Positions 50,060 through 61,600 of a stretch of DNA of 64,000 nucleotides are shown here, piece after piece. Below the pieces are notes generated by a model. It saw only the letters and a list, made by a program, of their open reading frames with translations, did no database searches and was not told where the DNA came from. The stretch covers positions 1,336,793-1,400,792 of the forward strand of contig CM030932.1 in NCBI GenBank assembly GCA_018136815.1, given 5' to 3'. The stretch's first letter is position 1. Every line of letters begins with the position of its first letter. Made by a program: the position numbers and the translations under genes. This DNA comes from Isochrysis galbana. Its lineage: Eukaryota > Haptophyta > Isochrysidales > Isochrysidaceae.

Positions 50060-53000
50060 TCAACGTGTGGCAGCGTCGAGCATCTGCCGGAAGAGCGCAT
50101 CGGCTCCAACACCTTGATGGCATCCCGCTCCACGAAGCAGCGTCCCATACCTTTCCCCGGATGCCTGCCCAGAAGCCATCGGCGGGTTCGCATTGCCAAG
50201 CTGGAGATAGCCATCGACAGCAACGACACATCGCAGCAGTTCAGCGGATGCCCTAGCGTCGCCGGGCACTCCGATATTCATGTCAATAGAGGCATGATTC
50301 AGCATGCCTTGTCTAGTGCACACCGCAGCGAAGGTGGCATCGATGAGCGCTGGTGTTATCCACCGGGCAGTCGGGTCGTTTGGGTTGTCCACGGCGTCCT
50401 GGCAACCCAAACGGAGCTGACGGAGGGAGAGTGCGCGCCGGGGGTCGGGCGTTGGAGGTTTGAGTTGGGGGAGGGTTGGGAGCGAAAGGCGCACATGTAA
50501 GGCTTGCATGGGCGGTGGTCGACTGCGCGCGATTGCATGGCGCAGACGCGCGAAAGGGAAGGCCAACCCGATATTACCGCAGACCGCACCACTCGAAATA
50601 GCGTAGGGCATGGGTAAGCTATCATACCTGCTCCAACAACGTGGCCAATTGGGTGTGCTTGAACGCGAGAAGGGCACGACAGAGTGCCGCGGGATTGCGC
50701 CGCCGTGGGTGACACCAAAAGTGGGATGATGGCTCAAGCATTGCGAGGGCAAGCCCAATGGCATCCTGCCGTGATCTATCGTCCTGTCGTGTGGCGAGAA
50801 TACGCACGAAAGCGACGCCGCGACCACCCGGAACCGTGCCCCTGGCGTGCAGAGCATAAGCGGCAGCAGGAAATTGGTGGGAGGCGCCCTCGAGGATAGT
50901 CTTTGCAGTGTTTAGAGCCAAGCGGTGTGCATTTGTTGACCCGGCACCACCGGATTGCCCACGGGTGTGGATGGTCAATTCGAGAACTTCACGTGGCGTC
51001 GCGTCAGCTCCGCTCGCTGACGTGAAAGAGGCGCCAAAACAATCGAGGAGCCACTGTGGTAGCGGTGAAGAGGGTGACGCACGAAGGGCAGCAAAGGCGG
51101 CGGCGCAGCTAATCGAAAAGTTGTCGCTCTCGTCATCGTGCAGATCGATGAGCGACCTGAGGCGGCGCCAAATTTGGCGGACGGCGTTGGGATCCATAGT
51201 GTCAGGGGCAATCGCGGCATCAGCCGCTAAGACGGCGGCAACTAGAGCAATGCCCGAAGGATTGGCCATGGAGCTCGGTTCTCTTGATGTGTGGTACTGA
51301 AGTTCGCGCCGGAAAGCCAACGCCAACTGAATTGCAGCATCGTATTGACGATGGTGGAGAAGAGACTCTAAGACTCGTGCGGGTGAGGCGCGGATAGCCG
51401 CGTTGATGTCAGCAATTGGCGCGCGAGCGTCGCCCAAGGCGGCGACTAGGGCGGCTCGAGCCAGAGCGAGGTGACGGAAGCAGCGTATTTCGTCTAGCTG
51501 TAACGGCCGTGCGAGCGCAGCGCAAGCAGAGGAACTTGATGAATTGGAGCGGAGCGTGGCAAGCTTGGTGGCCAATGGCTGCGTCTGAAACGAGGATGTT
51601 TCAGGAGATGGCGTTGATGAGCATGAGCGGTGTTAGTGCGCATGTTCGGAAGCAGGGGCCTGAGGAGATACATACCTTCAAGCGTAGCGTTGCGCTTGCA
51701 TTAGCTGCGTACAAGGCGTACACAAGATCATCACCACCGACTCCTCCCATGTCAACATCAACATCTGATGCATCCGTCAGCGAGCTTGGCACTTCGGGAA
51801 GCAAGGACCTGCCCACCGCCGCTCCCGACTCTAAGTTGGAGGGCTGGACAGAAGAGAAGGCGTTGGCCGCATTCACTACATCCTCCGCGCGCGACGAGTC
51901 CGGAGAGATAATATAATGACAGCCGGGCGGCGACTGCTCAAGCGCCGTGATGCACGCTGAGAGCGCTGCTGCCTCCCTCCAGAGTAACTCCTCCAGATTA
52001 TCTCGCGTCCTGCTCCCCGCCGATTCGTCGGGGGAGGGTGCGGATGCGTCCAGTGCACATGACATCTCCTCGTCGTCGAGTCGCAGAATGATGGCTCTCA
52101 GACGATATGACAGATCGAGCATGGCTTGCGCTGCGCCAGGCATGTTGCCGTAGCGTACCTGGGCAAGAGGGGTTGCGGATGTGGGCAAAGTAGGGCAGTA
52201 AAACATCTTTGGTATGTTGGATACCACATGCCCATAACGATTCTCGTGTTTGACAACGGGCGGCTGCGGGGTTCAAGTCGGGGCAGAGCAGCAGGCGTGG
52301 CTTGTAGCTTGCAGAAAGACCCCTCGCTTCCCCAAGGCATACTCGCCTGCAACGCGTATAAAATTTCGTACACAGATGTGCCCGGCTCGGCCCGTGCGAC
52401 GTCGGAGTAGAGAGCATGCCGTGACAGCGTGGCAAGCAGCAAGTCCCTGAGCTCGCCATGAACGTCCAGCTTGGCCAACCTGGCCAGCTCTCTTTTACGT
52501 TGCAGCACCGAGACAAGGGTGTTTATGCAGTCGTCACGACACTCCGTGTAAAGACCCGCAGGTGAATAAGGCGTCGCCTCCTCGCGCGCCAAAGCGTCCA
52601 ACTTGGTGAGTGTTGAAAAAGCGAGGCCCAGACGACCCAGGCCAAGCGCGTGGGTAAAGAGCACCAAATGCGCAGCAGCATGTGCAGACGGGGCATGGCT
52701 CGACAAAGTGCTCATCTCCACCGCGCGCGAGGCAAAGGGCAAGACGAACTCGGATTGCCCTGCCGCGGCAAAGCAGCACCATGCGTTCGCAAGATACTCA
52801 TACAATCTCCACTCAGATTCCTCAGCCGGACCCTGAGAAGTGTGGAAGACAAGCAGTGTGAGCATCGGTGCTAGGCGGAGAAGGGCATGGCACTGAAGGT
52901 AATACGTTGATGAGCCATGCACATTGTTGAGTTTTGACGACTGCGCAATCGAAAGCCCGACCTCGACTTGGGTCACTCACCTGCAGTGCTTCTTCTCGTA

Positions 53001-55694
53001 CCATCTCTGGTATTTTGGCCGCTTCGTTGAGCTGCTTAAAAGCCTCCCCCGACAGTTGGGCGTTGCGCATCATGCATGCCGCGGCTGCGCTAAATCGACC
53101 CGTGGCAAGATCAGCCAGAGCGGCGGCATGTGTGTGCAATGGTGCCTTCGACCGCAACAGGCGTAAATAACCGCGTAGTGGCAGCCACAGCCGCGCAGAG
53201 CATAAGAGCATGGCAATGCCCTCACCAACATCCCCCGTTGTGGAGCCCCCGTCCGCCTGTTGCGCCATCTTAATGTCGTTCTCGACCATAGCTAGCAAGA
53301 CGAGGGCGGCGCCAGCAGCAGCACGAGCCGCTGCGGCGATGTCGCCAGAGATGTCGGCGGAGAGCCGTGCAGGGAGAGCCGAGGAGCGGAGGACGAGTTC
53401 GAGAACGCTGAGTGTTTCCAAAGGCGCGCTCGGTTCGACGGTATGGAAGTGGGAGAGCCACACAAGCAAGTGACGCGGAGCAGGGCGGGTGAAGCTGCTC
53501 ATGGCGGGAGCGGCAAGTTTCACATCGGAAGCGGCGAGGGCAGTACAGCAGCCAACTACGGCATGGATTATTGCATGGCGAGTCTCCATAGATTGAACAG
53601 CACCAGAGTGCAAGCCGTTCCAGGCGAGGCAGATAGCGCTATGCCATGGGGTCACGAGAGAGTCCACCACCGGAGAGGCTGATGCAGGCTCGTCCATTGA
53701 GCCAGGAAGCCGGACGAGAAGGGTAAGACTGAAGTGCGCGTGTCGGGGAGGCGGGGAGGGGGGTTACTGACCGAGTCTTGGGCCCATCTGCTGGCACGTA
53801 GCGGAGGGGCTGCTTACGCTCACCTAGATCTTGTGACAACCACGAGAGGTGTACCTACCTCGCACGGTCGCAACGACTGAATGCCTAGCATCTCTGCATC
53901 TTCACACTTCCGCCGTTGGCAGATGGATAGGAGCTGTGAGCCCAAGGCGTACTCGCTCTCCTCACGTGGAGGTAAAGTCTGGCCCATTACCGTTGCTTCT
54001 GCCGCAGCAGCAGCCTCAAGTTCACCCACCCGCCGATGAATACCATTCGCAAGGCGTTCATGGATGGGGACGGGGCGCAAGCCATGGAGCGAGGGACTCG
54101 CAGGAGATAAGAGCGCATTGCACCCGTAGTCAAGTTGACGGGGGCTGAAGCGGAAAGGAGTCGAGAGCAGGTGCAGGAGCTTCTCGGTCAGCGAGCCCAA
54201 CTGGTGCAGACTATGGATGCCAGCTGCGGCTCCCACGCCACGACTTGCCGCATCGCCTAGTTCTTTGCCCGACATGAATTCTTCATACGAGATCGAGTCG
54301 TCATCGTCGCAGAGCATTCGAGCTTGATGCCACGCGCCTACAGCCTCAACATCCGCAAGAGGTACCCTTGCGAACCAGAGCGACGGCAAACCGGCAGACC
54401 TGGTCGTCGCCGGCGGAGCGGCGCCGCATAACGCGGCTATCAGTAAATCACCGCCCGCCCCCTCCTCTTGATTGAGCACCAGGCGAAGCAGAGCTGCGCC
54501 GTGCTCGCTCACGGGTGGTGGCGCAGCAACCGATCGCCAGCTCATAGCCGAGAAGGCCTCAGCAGCCTTTCGTAGTGCGTCCACTCCCAGAGACGGTCGG
54601 ACGGAGACGTACACGGTGGAGGAGTAGGACATGGCGACCGCCATAAGCCCGCCAGCGTTGAATGCCGCTAATGTAGGCATTGGACAGCCGGGTGCGACAT
54701 GAGCAGCCGCACTCGAGACATAAGGAGGCACAGGTCCCTGAAGCGTGATAGCAGTGGCACTCGGTGGATCCGCCGACCCGCGAACCGCCGACTGAAGGTG
54801 CCACGAGGCGAGACGCCCGTTTGCCGAGAGTGCTAGAGCGCACATGCCGCCACCTCCGGGTACCGCAGCATCGGGTGGAGAGCCGAGGATGATAAGGTCG
54901 GCGAGATCCTCGGTCGTGGCTGAGTGGGTGCCACCGCTGAAGGCACCCCACGCCCCCAGCACGCTGCCCCACCGTCCGCGGGGTTGGGGGAGCGACACTT
55001 CTGACATCGCCATTTCACGCGAGATGAAGTCTGTCTGGACCTCAATGAGAGTTGGGGCGTCCCCCTCGCCTCCCAGCACGATGAGCTGCGAGAGCATGTC
55101 GTTCCCTAGCTCCAACGGCGGGGCGAAGCGTGCAAGGCGCAGCCGGCCCAGCGTCCTGCCGGCGAGATCGTCAGCGTACCCAAACTTGCTCATCACCAAT
55201 GGCTCAGGGCGATCAAGCCAGAAGGTGGGGCGAAGGGGCGTGCCGTCGGGCTGGACGTCGTCGCAGCTGAAGCGCAGCTGAAAGACATGCCCGCCCGCCG
55301 GTTGCGCATGCGCAACTGCACAAATAAGGAGCGAATCATCAGCAAGCTGACAGACGCTAACCTCGGGCACAAGCGGTGCCGGGAAGCGGAGGGCAAGCTC
55401 AGCGCGGTCAGGCGCGCGTGCAAGGGGCCGCGCATGAGGCTTAGCGAGTAGGCAAAGCTCGCTCAGCTCAAGGAGAGAGCCCTGCACTCGCCACGTCAAC
55501 AACTGGCCCTGCTGCCGGCGCGAGCCCGCAAAGACTCCACCCGCAGCCGAAGGGAGCGAGGAAGAGAGTGGCTGCGATGCGGGGGCGACTGTCTCGACTA
55601 CGTTGTACACGGGCGTCTCGGCTGCCGGCGCGAAATCGAGCAGGCTAACTTGAGCGAGGCAGGAGGCCCCATCCGCAGGAGTGCCGCCTGCCAT
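50060..55694 (-). CDS. NUP160: Nucleoporin NUP160 (Y-complex scaffold)
   Basis: Proposed CDS complement(join(50060..50416, 50628..51584, 51676..52158, 52347..52892, 52981..53728, 53866..55694)), 1,639 aa. Exon 1 holds an N-terminal beta-propeller (about 1-450: DLIILGSPPDAAVPGGGGMC, LALSANGRLASWHLQS). Later exons give a helical solenoid: LYEYLANAWCCFAAAGQSEF, LYALQ|VRYGNMPGAAQAMLDL ('LYxxxIxRGDxRxAAxxMY' of Nup160), RNPAALCRALLAFKHTQLAT ('DPAxLLRLYLxYxLLxxA') and TARWITPALIDATFAAVC near the end ('VWLPYxxIDxLL'). Nup160 anchors the Nup107-160 ring of nuclear pores. Introns are 88-211 bp; four of five are phase 0. Intron 1 (53729-53865, donor GTGCGA, phase 2) and the last acceptor (CCGTCAG) are the least certain. 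Intron 3 uses a GC donor. Confidence 0.72.
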
Positions 55695-56220
55695 GCGTGG
55701 AGGGGGAAGGGGGAAGGGGGCAGGGGGCAGGGGTGGAAGGGCGGGGGAGGGCGGGGGGGGAGCGGAGTGGAGAGGAAGCGCGAGCGAGCGCTGGTGGCTG
55801 TGAGGACGAGAGGAGGGAGGGGGGAGGGGGGAAGGGAGGGAGGGGGGAAGCGGGAGAGGCGAGAGGCTCTCGGGGGGGGAAGAGGGGGAGAGAGGGTAGC
55901 ACGCGCGCGCGTGAGAGCGAGAGAGAGAGAGACAGAGAGAGAGAAAACGGGTGTTTATTTAGTGATGGAGAGAGAAGAGAAGGTTGGGGAGAGAGAGAGC
56001 GGGAAGGCGGAGGGCACCCAACGAGTGGGCCGAGGAAGACCGCGCGCTCGCGCGGGGCCGGCTGCCCCCCCCCCCCCGGTATCATATCCCTGGGGGGAAG
56101 TGGCAGCACCAAAACTGACCATTTTACTCTGCTACTCCGTAGCTACGCAATTCCTGGCGCGTGCCCAACTCCTGGCCTGGGGGTCCTTCGGTGCCCTGGG
56201 GGCTGCTGGGACAGCTGCAC
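55695..56220. promoter_or_regulatory. Divergent intergenic region between NUP160 and the 56221 ORF
   Basis: Strongly purine-rich on plus (GGGGGAAGGGGGAAGG, GAGAGAGAGAGAGACAGAGA), hence pyrimidine-rich upstream of NUP160, like the starts of several genes in this window. It presumably contains the NUP160 promoter. No TATA box identified. Confidence 0.4.
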
Positions 56221-56889
56221 ATGAGCGATGGCGCCGGGGCTGAAGGCCAGGGCACATCCAGCGAGGCTGTGACCGCGGGGGCAGCGCCCCGCGCCCGCGC
56301 AACCCGAGCTGGGCCGGATCCAGCAGTGGCAGCGAGTGCGCCCAACGGGGCCGCAGCGGTCCTTCAAGAGGAGGAGGGGGCAGCAGAGGGGCGGGGGGCG
56401 CGGCAGCGGCGTCGGGCGAGTGGGTCAGTATCATACAGCGATGGGAGGCGCGCGCCCCCATCGATGGATACGAAGCAAAGGGCGCTGCAGGCCCTTTGCG
56501 GCTGGTACTGGTACCACCCCGACGCGGACCACAGCACATTAAAGACGAAGCAGCAGTGGGCGGCCGAGTTTGGCATTGACAAGAGGAGGTTTTGCTACTG
56601 GGAGGAGAACGTCGGTGAAGAGATGATTGACCGCCTCCGCCGGGGCGTCGTCCCTATCGCGGTGGTGCCCATGAGGCAACCACCGCGGCTTGGGCACCAC
56701 CGCGATATATATCCCGTGCAGCAGCTCCATATCGCGGTGGTGCCCATGAGGCAACCACCGCGGCTTGGGCGAGGCAGAGCGCCATCGCCGATCGCATCGC
56801 CAATCGTATATCGCCGGGTAAGATTCTTACTACATTCACGCGCACGCACATTCACACAAACGCACGCGAAACTTATAGTAACAAAGTAA
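56221..56889 (+). CDS. Uncharacterised protein with the W-A-x-E-F-G domain, copy 1
   Basis: A 222-aa frame from ATG 56221 (MSDGAGAEGQGTSSEAVTAG). A disordered Ala/Glu-rich head leads to DTKQRALQALCGWYWYHPDA, DHSTLKTKQQWAAEFGIDKR, RFCYWEENVGEEMIDRLRRG. This domain has a second, decayed copy at 42793-42965 (minus), so it belongs to a repeated family. After it the frame crosses a direct/inverted repeat (56656-56770) and degenerates. A donor-like GGGTAAGA at 56816 and an exon-like ORF at 57097 suggest splicing, but the phases do not match. Possible DNA-binding protein of a mobile element. Confidence 0.4.
   Translation: MSDGAGAEGQGTSSEAVTAGAAPRARATRAGPDPAVAASAPNGAAAVLQEEEGAAEGRGARQRRRASGSVSYSDGRRAPPSMDTKQRALQALCGWYWYHPDADHSTLKTKQQWAAEFGIDKRRFCYWEENVGEEMIDRLRRGVVPIAVVPMRQPPRLGHHRDIYPVQQLHIAVVPMRQPPRLGRGRAPSPIASPIVYRRVRFLLHSRARTFTQTHAKLIVTK
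56656..56770. repeat. Compound inverted and direct repeat
   Basis: TATCGCGGTGGTGCCC (56656-56671) is the exact reverse complement of GGGCACCACCGCGATA (about 56692-56707). The whole unit TATCGCGGTGGTGCCCATGA, GGCAACCACCGCGGCTTGGG is repeated directly about 74 bp downstream. Confidence 0.85.
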
Positions 56890-57096
56890 GAGTGCGGGGA
56901 AATTTCTGTGCCGCAAGAATGCCCCGCGCGGACTCGAAACGGCCGCGAGGGAGAAGTGAGAAGCAGAGACCTCAGTATAAACATACAGAGGTTAGAATGA
57001 GCATCCACGATGCATGAGATGGATGTATCCATGATAGATATGCATCTATGATGCACATATCATGGATGTATCCATGATAGTCCCCCTTCCCTGTAG

Positions 57097-57325
57097 GCCT
57101 CCTGGGCCCGACGGCAAGGCCCGCAGCTACGCCAAGGCGGCCGTAGCGAGCGATGAGACGGACGACGTCGTGTCCTTGGGCTTCCTCCACGGCTACAACC
57201 TCGACGAGCTGCTCAAGGATTTGAAGGCGCGCTGCAACCGCGTGGGAGACTCTCGTAAGTATGGGTCTAAGGGATCGCGCGGGTTGTACCGGGAGGCAGT
57301 GAAGTGGGCGTCTGGGAACTGGTAG
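57097..57325 (+). CDS. Exon-like ORF, unknown protein
   Basis: Preceded by a good acceptor (CCCCTTCCCTGTAG). Encodes PPGPDGKARSYAKAAVASDE, TDDVVSLGFLHGYNLDELLK, DLKARCNRVGDSRKYGSKGS and ends ...VKWASGNW. GC-rich third positions support coding, but the minus strand is also open here (Pro-rich). No matching upstream donor phase found. Confidence 0.3.
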
Positions 57326-57614
57326 CGGTTGTCAGTGGATGTGCGTTGTCGTTCGTATCCACCCTCTGAGTCGGAGGGTGGGGGTGGGGCACCGCCCTCG
57401 TCTTCAGGCGGGGGTGGGTAGTGCGGCAAAGCCAAAGCGGGCAAGGTTTCAGTGGAAGCGGGCATTGGCCCGCTCCTCACTGCACCGGAGGGCGACGGGG
57501 GCGAGGATGGAGGCGCGGCGCCGAACTCGGAAGGGTCTGGGGGAGCGGTGACTGCGGCCTCGGCGTGCGAGTGGGCGAAAGGTTCGGCGTCGGTGGGAAG
57601 CAGAGCGGGTAGCG
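57326..57614. other. Spacer before the satellite array
   Basis: GGGGGTGGG-rich DNA. A minus-strand Pro-rich frame passes through. No supported gene. Confidence 0.35.
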
Positions 57615-58742
57615 GGGGCGGCGGGCGCGATTGGCGTAGCTGTGAGGGCGGCATACCGCACTTTGGTGCTGGTAGCGGCATCCATTTGGTGAGCGGTGAC
57701 TTGAACGGCCTCGTGGCGCCCCCGGTCGCGGGTCGAAGTTGGGCACTCATGGCGCGTCTTGAGGCGTGATGACGTCATCACCGGGGGCCGCAAGCGGCCG
57801 ATTTCGACGCAGTGCGCGGGGGCGGCGGGCGCGATTGGCGTGGCTGTGAGGGCGGCATACCGCACTTTGGTGCTAGTAGCGGCATCCATTTGGCGAGCGG
57901 TGACGTGGCGCCCCCGGTCGCGGGTCGAAGTTGGGCACTCAGGGCGCGTCTTGAGGCGTGACGACGTCATCACCGGGGGCCTCAAGCGGCCGATTTCGAC
58001 GCAGTGCGCGGGGGCGGCGGGCGCGATTGGCGTAGCTGTGAGGGCGGCATACCGCACTTTGGTGCTGGTAGCGGCATCCATATGGTGAGCGGTGACTCGA
58101 ACGGCCTCGTGGCGCCCCCGGTCGCGGGTCGAAGTTGGGCACTCATGGCGCGTCTTGGGGCGTGACGACGTCATCACCGGGGGCCTCAAGCGGCCGATTT
58201 CGACGCAGTGCGCGGGGGCGGCGGGCGCGATTGGCGTGGTTGTGAGGGCGCTTTGGTGCTCGTAGCGGCATCCATTTGGCGAGCGGTGACTCGAACGGCC
58301 TCGTGGCGCCCCCGGTCGCGGGTCGAAGTTGGGCACTCAGGGCGCGTCTTGAGGCGTGACGACGTCATCACCAGGGGCCTCAAGCGGCCGATTTCGACGC
58401 AGTGCGCGGGGGCGGCGGGCGCGATTGGCGTGGCTGTGAGGGCGGCATACCGCACTTTGGTGCTGGTAGCGGCATCCATTTGGCGAGCGGTGACTCGAAC
58501 GGCCTCGTGGCGCCCCCGGTCGCGGGTCGAAGTTGGGCACTCAGGGCGCGTCTTGAGGCGTGACGACGTCATCACCGGGGGCCGCAAGCGGCCGATTTCG
58601 ACGCAGTGCGCGGGGGCGGCGGGCGCGATTGGCGTGGCTGTGAGGGCGGCATACCGCACTTTGGTGCTGGTAGCGGCATCCATATGGTGAGCGGTGACTC
58701 GAACGGCCTCGTGGCGCCCCCGGTCGCGGGTCGAAGTTGGGT
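57615..58742 (+). repeat. Satellite array, about 5.5 units of about 192-204 bp
   Basis: GCGCGATTGGCGT recurs at about 57626, 57830, 58021, 58226, 58430 and 58625. Each unit contains ATACCGCACTTTGGTGCT, TAGCGGCATCCAT, GTGGCGCCCCCGGTCGCGGG, TCGAAGTTGGG, GACGTCATCACC and CGATTTCGACGCAGTGCG. The fourth unit lacks about 9 bp after GTGAGGGCG. The array keeps an open frame on both strands for hundreds of codons simply because unit length is near a multiple of three. Exits as GTTCTCGAGCCCTTGGTG then TTAGCGTCTTTAG. Confidence 0.92.
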
Positions 58743-59271
58743 TCTCGAGCCCTTGGTGTTTTTAGCGGTTAGCGTCTTTAGTTTTTGCGATACTTACGTA
58801 CACGTTCAAGTCCATAAAAACATAGTAAAAATATATTGCTGTGTGTATAGAACCAGGATCTTTGGTCCGGGTCAGCTGCCGATGCCCATGGTTTCGTGTT
58901 TCGCTGCGAGAGGCGCGCATGAAGGCCATCGGTAAAATAATACCGGAGGGGGGCCTGACATATATTTCCGCACGGCCGTCAGAGGCCTGAAATCGGGTAT
59001 TTTTCGAAAATTTTGCCGGAAGACCCCCGGTTTTTTTTGCTGATCTCCCATACCGGAACCTATAGGGAGCTTATTTAGGCCTTCGTTTGCCCATTACAGA
59101 TGGTGCCCTTCGCACCCCCCTAGTGAGTGACCGGGCTAACACCATATGTAGTAGACCTATTCATGGTGTCATGGTACTGGAGAATGGAAACATCTGGAGG
59201 GTGCTTTTCCCACCCCGGTATCTCTTCTCGACGCCTCTTCTGGCTTTCCGACGAGGAGGCCCACGATCACC
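58743..59271. other. Spacer and FKBP 5' region
   Basis: First about 60 bp are homologous to the satellite exit at 18600. Also a poly-T run (59033-59040). No other gene. Confidence 0.5.
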
Positions 59272-60782
59272 ATGGGCGGGCACGAGCACGAGCACGCGGA
59301 GGCAGAGGGGGAGGCGGAGGCGCACGCGCACGCGCACGCGCACGGACACGAGGAGACACACACGGAAGAGCATGGGCACGAGCACTCGCACGACGGTGAA
59401 CCGTGCCACGGCCATCACCACGACACCTCGCATGGTCACGGAGCTGCGCAGCCTCTGCCGCCGCTTGAGGGCGCGCCTGGCACTGATATCTCGAGAGCAC
59501 AGGACGGAGGCCTCTTCAAGCAGGTGCTTCGTGAGGGAGATGCTGAGGGAGGCTCGCCGCCGGTAGGCGCGAAGGTCAAGGTGCACTACACTGGCACGCT
59601 TGCCGACGGCTCTAAGTTCGACTCTTCGCGTGACCGGCCGGGTTTCTTCGAGTTTGATGTTGGAGTCGGCTCCGTCATCAAGGGGTGGGACGAGGGCATC
59701 TGCACCATGAAGAAGGTGCGCTCATTAATTATGTGTGCCACTACCTGCATATCTCACAAAGCTTTGTCGATGAGGACACCCATGAGTCTAGCCGGCTCCA
59801 CATACGTGTTGAGAGACACTGTGATGTCTTCATTCTTCTGGAATGAACGCTTGGCAACTGAGACAAAACATTGGATGAGTGCACCCAATTTATTGGGGCT
59901 GTGGCCGCACTAATCACTCACTTCAGTCTGCCCCCCCCCCCCCCCCCTGGGACTCCTGCTTGTAGGGTGAGCTCGCTGTGTTCACCTGCCGCCATGACTA
60001 TGCGTACGGCGCTCATGGCTCCCCGCCAAAAATTCCGGGTGGCGCTACTCTGACATTCGAGGTGCGTGTTCTCCGCTTTGCACCTCATGAATCCCTGTAG
60101 CCAATACATAATATGATTAGTTGATTACGGCGTTTGCACTCTTTTTTGCTGTCAGGTGGAGCTCTTCTCGTGGAAGGAGAAGAGGAAGGAGAAGTGGCAA
60201 TTGGATGAGGAAGGGAGACAGGTCGAGGCGTCAAGCCTGAAGGCGTCCGGCACAGACGCGTTCAAACAAGGCAAGCTTGCCGAGGCCCTTGATCTTTACT
60301 CAGATGCTGCAGACTACGTTGAGGGCGAGTCCGCGGAAGCAGCAAAGGCCCTATATATTTCATGCCTTCTCAACGCGGCTATGTGCTCTCTCAAGCTAAA
60401 AGAATTTAAAATGGCTGAGAATTACTGCACACGGGCTCTCACCAGCGACCCGGAAAACGTCAAGGCCCTATTTCGGCGTGGCTCGGCAAAGATGAATATG
60501 GGTGAGTATGTTGTCCTTGTGTTCTGCACACTCCTGCGTGGCCATTACGCGCAATCGCTGCTTGGTCACTTGCTTATCGCCTCTCAGATGCATGTATTTC
60601 TCTTGAACGCCGGCTCACTTGTCTTTGCAGGAGAGTTTGCGGACGCGAAAGTCGATCTCCGGGCTGCTGTCAACCTTGATCCGAAAGATAGGGCTATACG
60701 GGACGCTTTCGCCGAATGTCAAAAGAAAGAGGCTGACGCCAAGGAGGCCGAGAAGGCGGTGTATGGAAAGATGTTTGGTTAA
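59272..60782 (+). CDS. FKBP-type peptidyl-prolyl isomerase with TPR tail and His-rich head
   Basis: Proposed CDS join(59272..59715, 59966..60061, 60156..60501, 60631..60782), 345 aa; donors GTGCGC, GTGCGT, GTGAGT; phases 0, 0, 1. Residues 1-58 hold 19 His ([30 protein letters not shown]). The FKBP domain (about 76-180) keeps the active-site set: VHYTGTL (Y106), SKFDSS (F116, D117), [15 protein letters not shown] (V135, I136, W139), [14 protein letters not shown]. From 181 follow [14 protein letters not shown] and three TPR-like helix pairs ([57 protein letters not shown]) with the usual C-terminal helix. This is the FKBP51/52/ROF layout, an Hsp90-linked immunophilin; the His-rich head suggests metal binding. 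Single FKBP domain, shorter than FKBP51/52. Confidence 0.92.
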
Positions 60783-61103
60783 GAGTCCACGACTGGGTAG
60801 GAAGACCCATTGTGTGTTTCTGCTCCCCATGTGGCACATACACACGTCATCAGCCACTCAACAATCACCCGGGGTATGTGTACGATTGCTATCACGATCA
60901 CAACGGGAATAGAAGACATCGCCAATGCCCAGACGAAAACTAGCTCCGCCCCATCACGCTTCCGTAGGGAAGGCATCGTGTGACGCCCGACTACCGAGAA
61001 GGTTGATTTCTTCTACGAATAAGTCAACACTCTCCGCGCTCGCAGCACCAAAACCCCCTTGCCGTCCCGCCCACACACCACACATTTAATAACTCAAGTT
61101 AAA
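60783..61103. other. 3' flank of FKBP gene
   Basis: No feature recognised. Confidence 0.4.
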
Positions 61104-61600
61104 AGTTAACTTTACAGCTACTTGCGATGGAGCGCGCCGGCGCGACTCCCCTCTCCTCCGGGCCCGGGCCCCCCGCCGAGGGCGCCCGCCCCGTTTCTCA
61201 CCACACTCCATCGGAGGGGTCGCAGATCCCCCCCCCCTCCCTCCGCTCTCACCCATCGCTCTCCTTGTGGCGCGTCGCCATGCGTGCGCCACGCGCCACG
61301 GCCTGCTCTCAGATAGGTAGGGCGGTCAAAGCCAGGGGCTTTTTAACGCTATTAGTAAGGGTTGGGCTGCATTTTTTGACCGTGGCGCGAGGCCCAATAA
61401 AAACCTTCAGGGGGGGCTACCTACCGCCACGAAAATCTTCGCCAAGAAATGGTGCGATCCGCCCCCCCTGTCCCCCCCCTCCGTCACGCGCGCTCACGCT
61501 CTACCCGTAAAGAATTGGCGGTCGCACCCGCGGGGGGATCGGTTCCTTTATATCTAAGTAAGCTACATTCGGCATTTGATTCCCGCCCGATGCATAGGGC
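61104..61600 (+). mobile_element. Retroposon family 2 copy H3 joined to repeat R5 copy 2
   Basis: Begins with a degraded head (TTAACTTTACAGCTACTTGC) then GATGGAGCGCGCCGGCGCGA. From 61316 it is R5 sequence (GTAAGGGTTGGGCTGCATTT, GCCCAATAAAAACCTTCAGG, CACGCGCGCTCACGCTCTAC, GCATTTGATTCCCGCCCGAT). This shows R5 may be the 3' part of a family-2 subtype. Confidence 0.6.

Noticed and set aside
49221-50231. 336-codon minus ORF downstream of NUP160
   Set aside because: It overlaps repeat R4 and the last NUP160 exon in another frame and shows no domain.
56221-57325. Single spliced gene joining the W-A-x-E-F-G ORF to the exon at 57097
   Set aside because: The donor at 56818 (phase 0) and the acceptor reading frame at 57097 do not agree in phase, so the join is not claimed.
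57449-58683. Long open frames on both strands (for example 295 codons on minus)
   Set aside because: They lie in the satellite array; unit length near a multiple of three keeps several frames open. Repetition, not coding, explains them.
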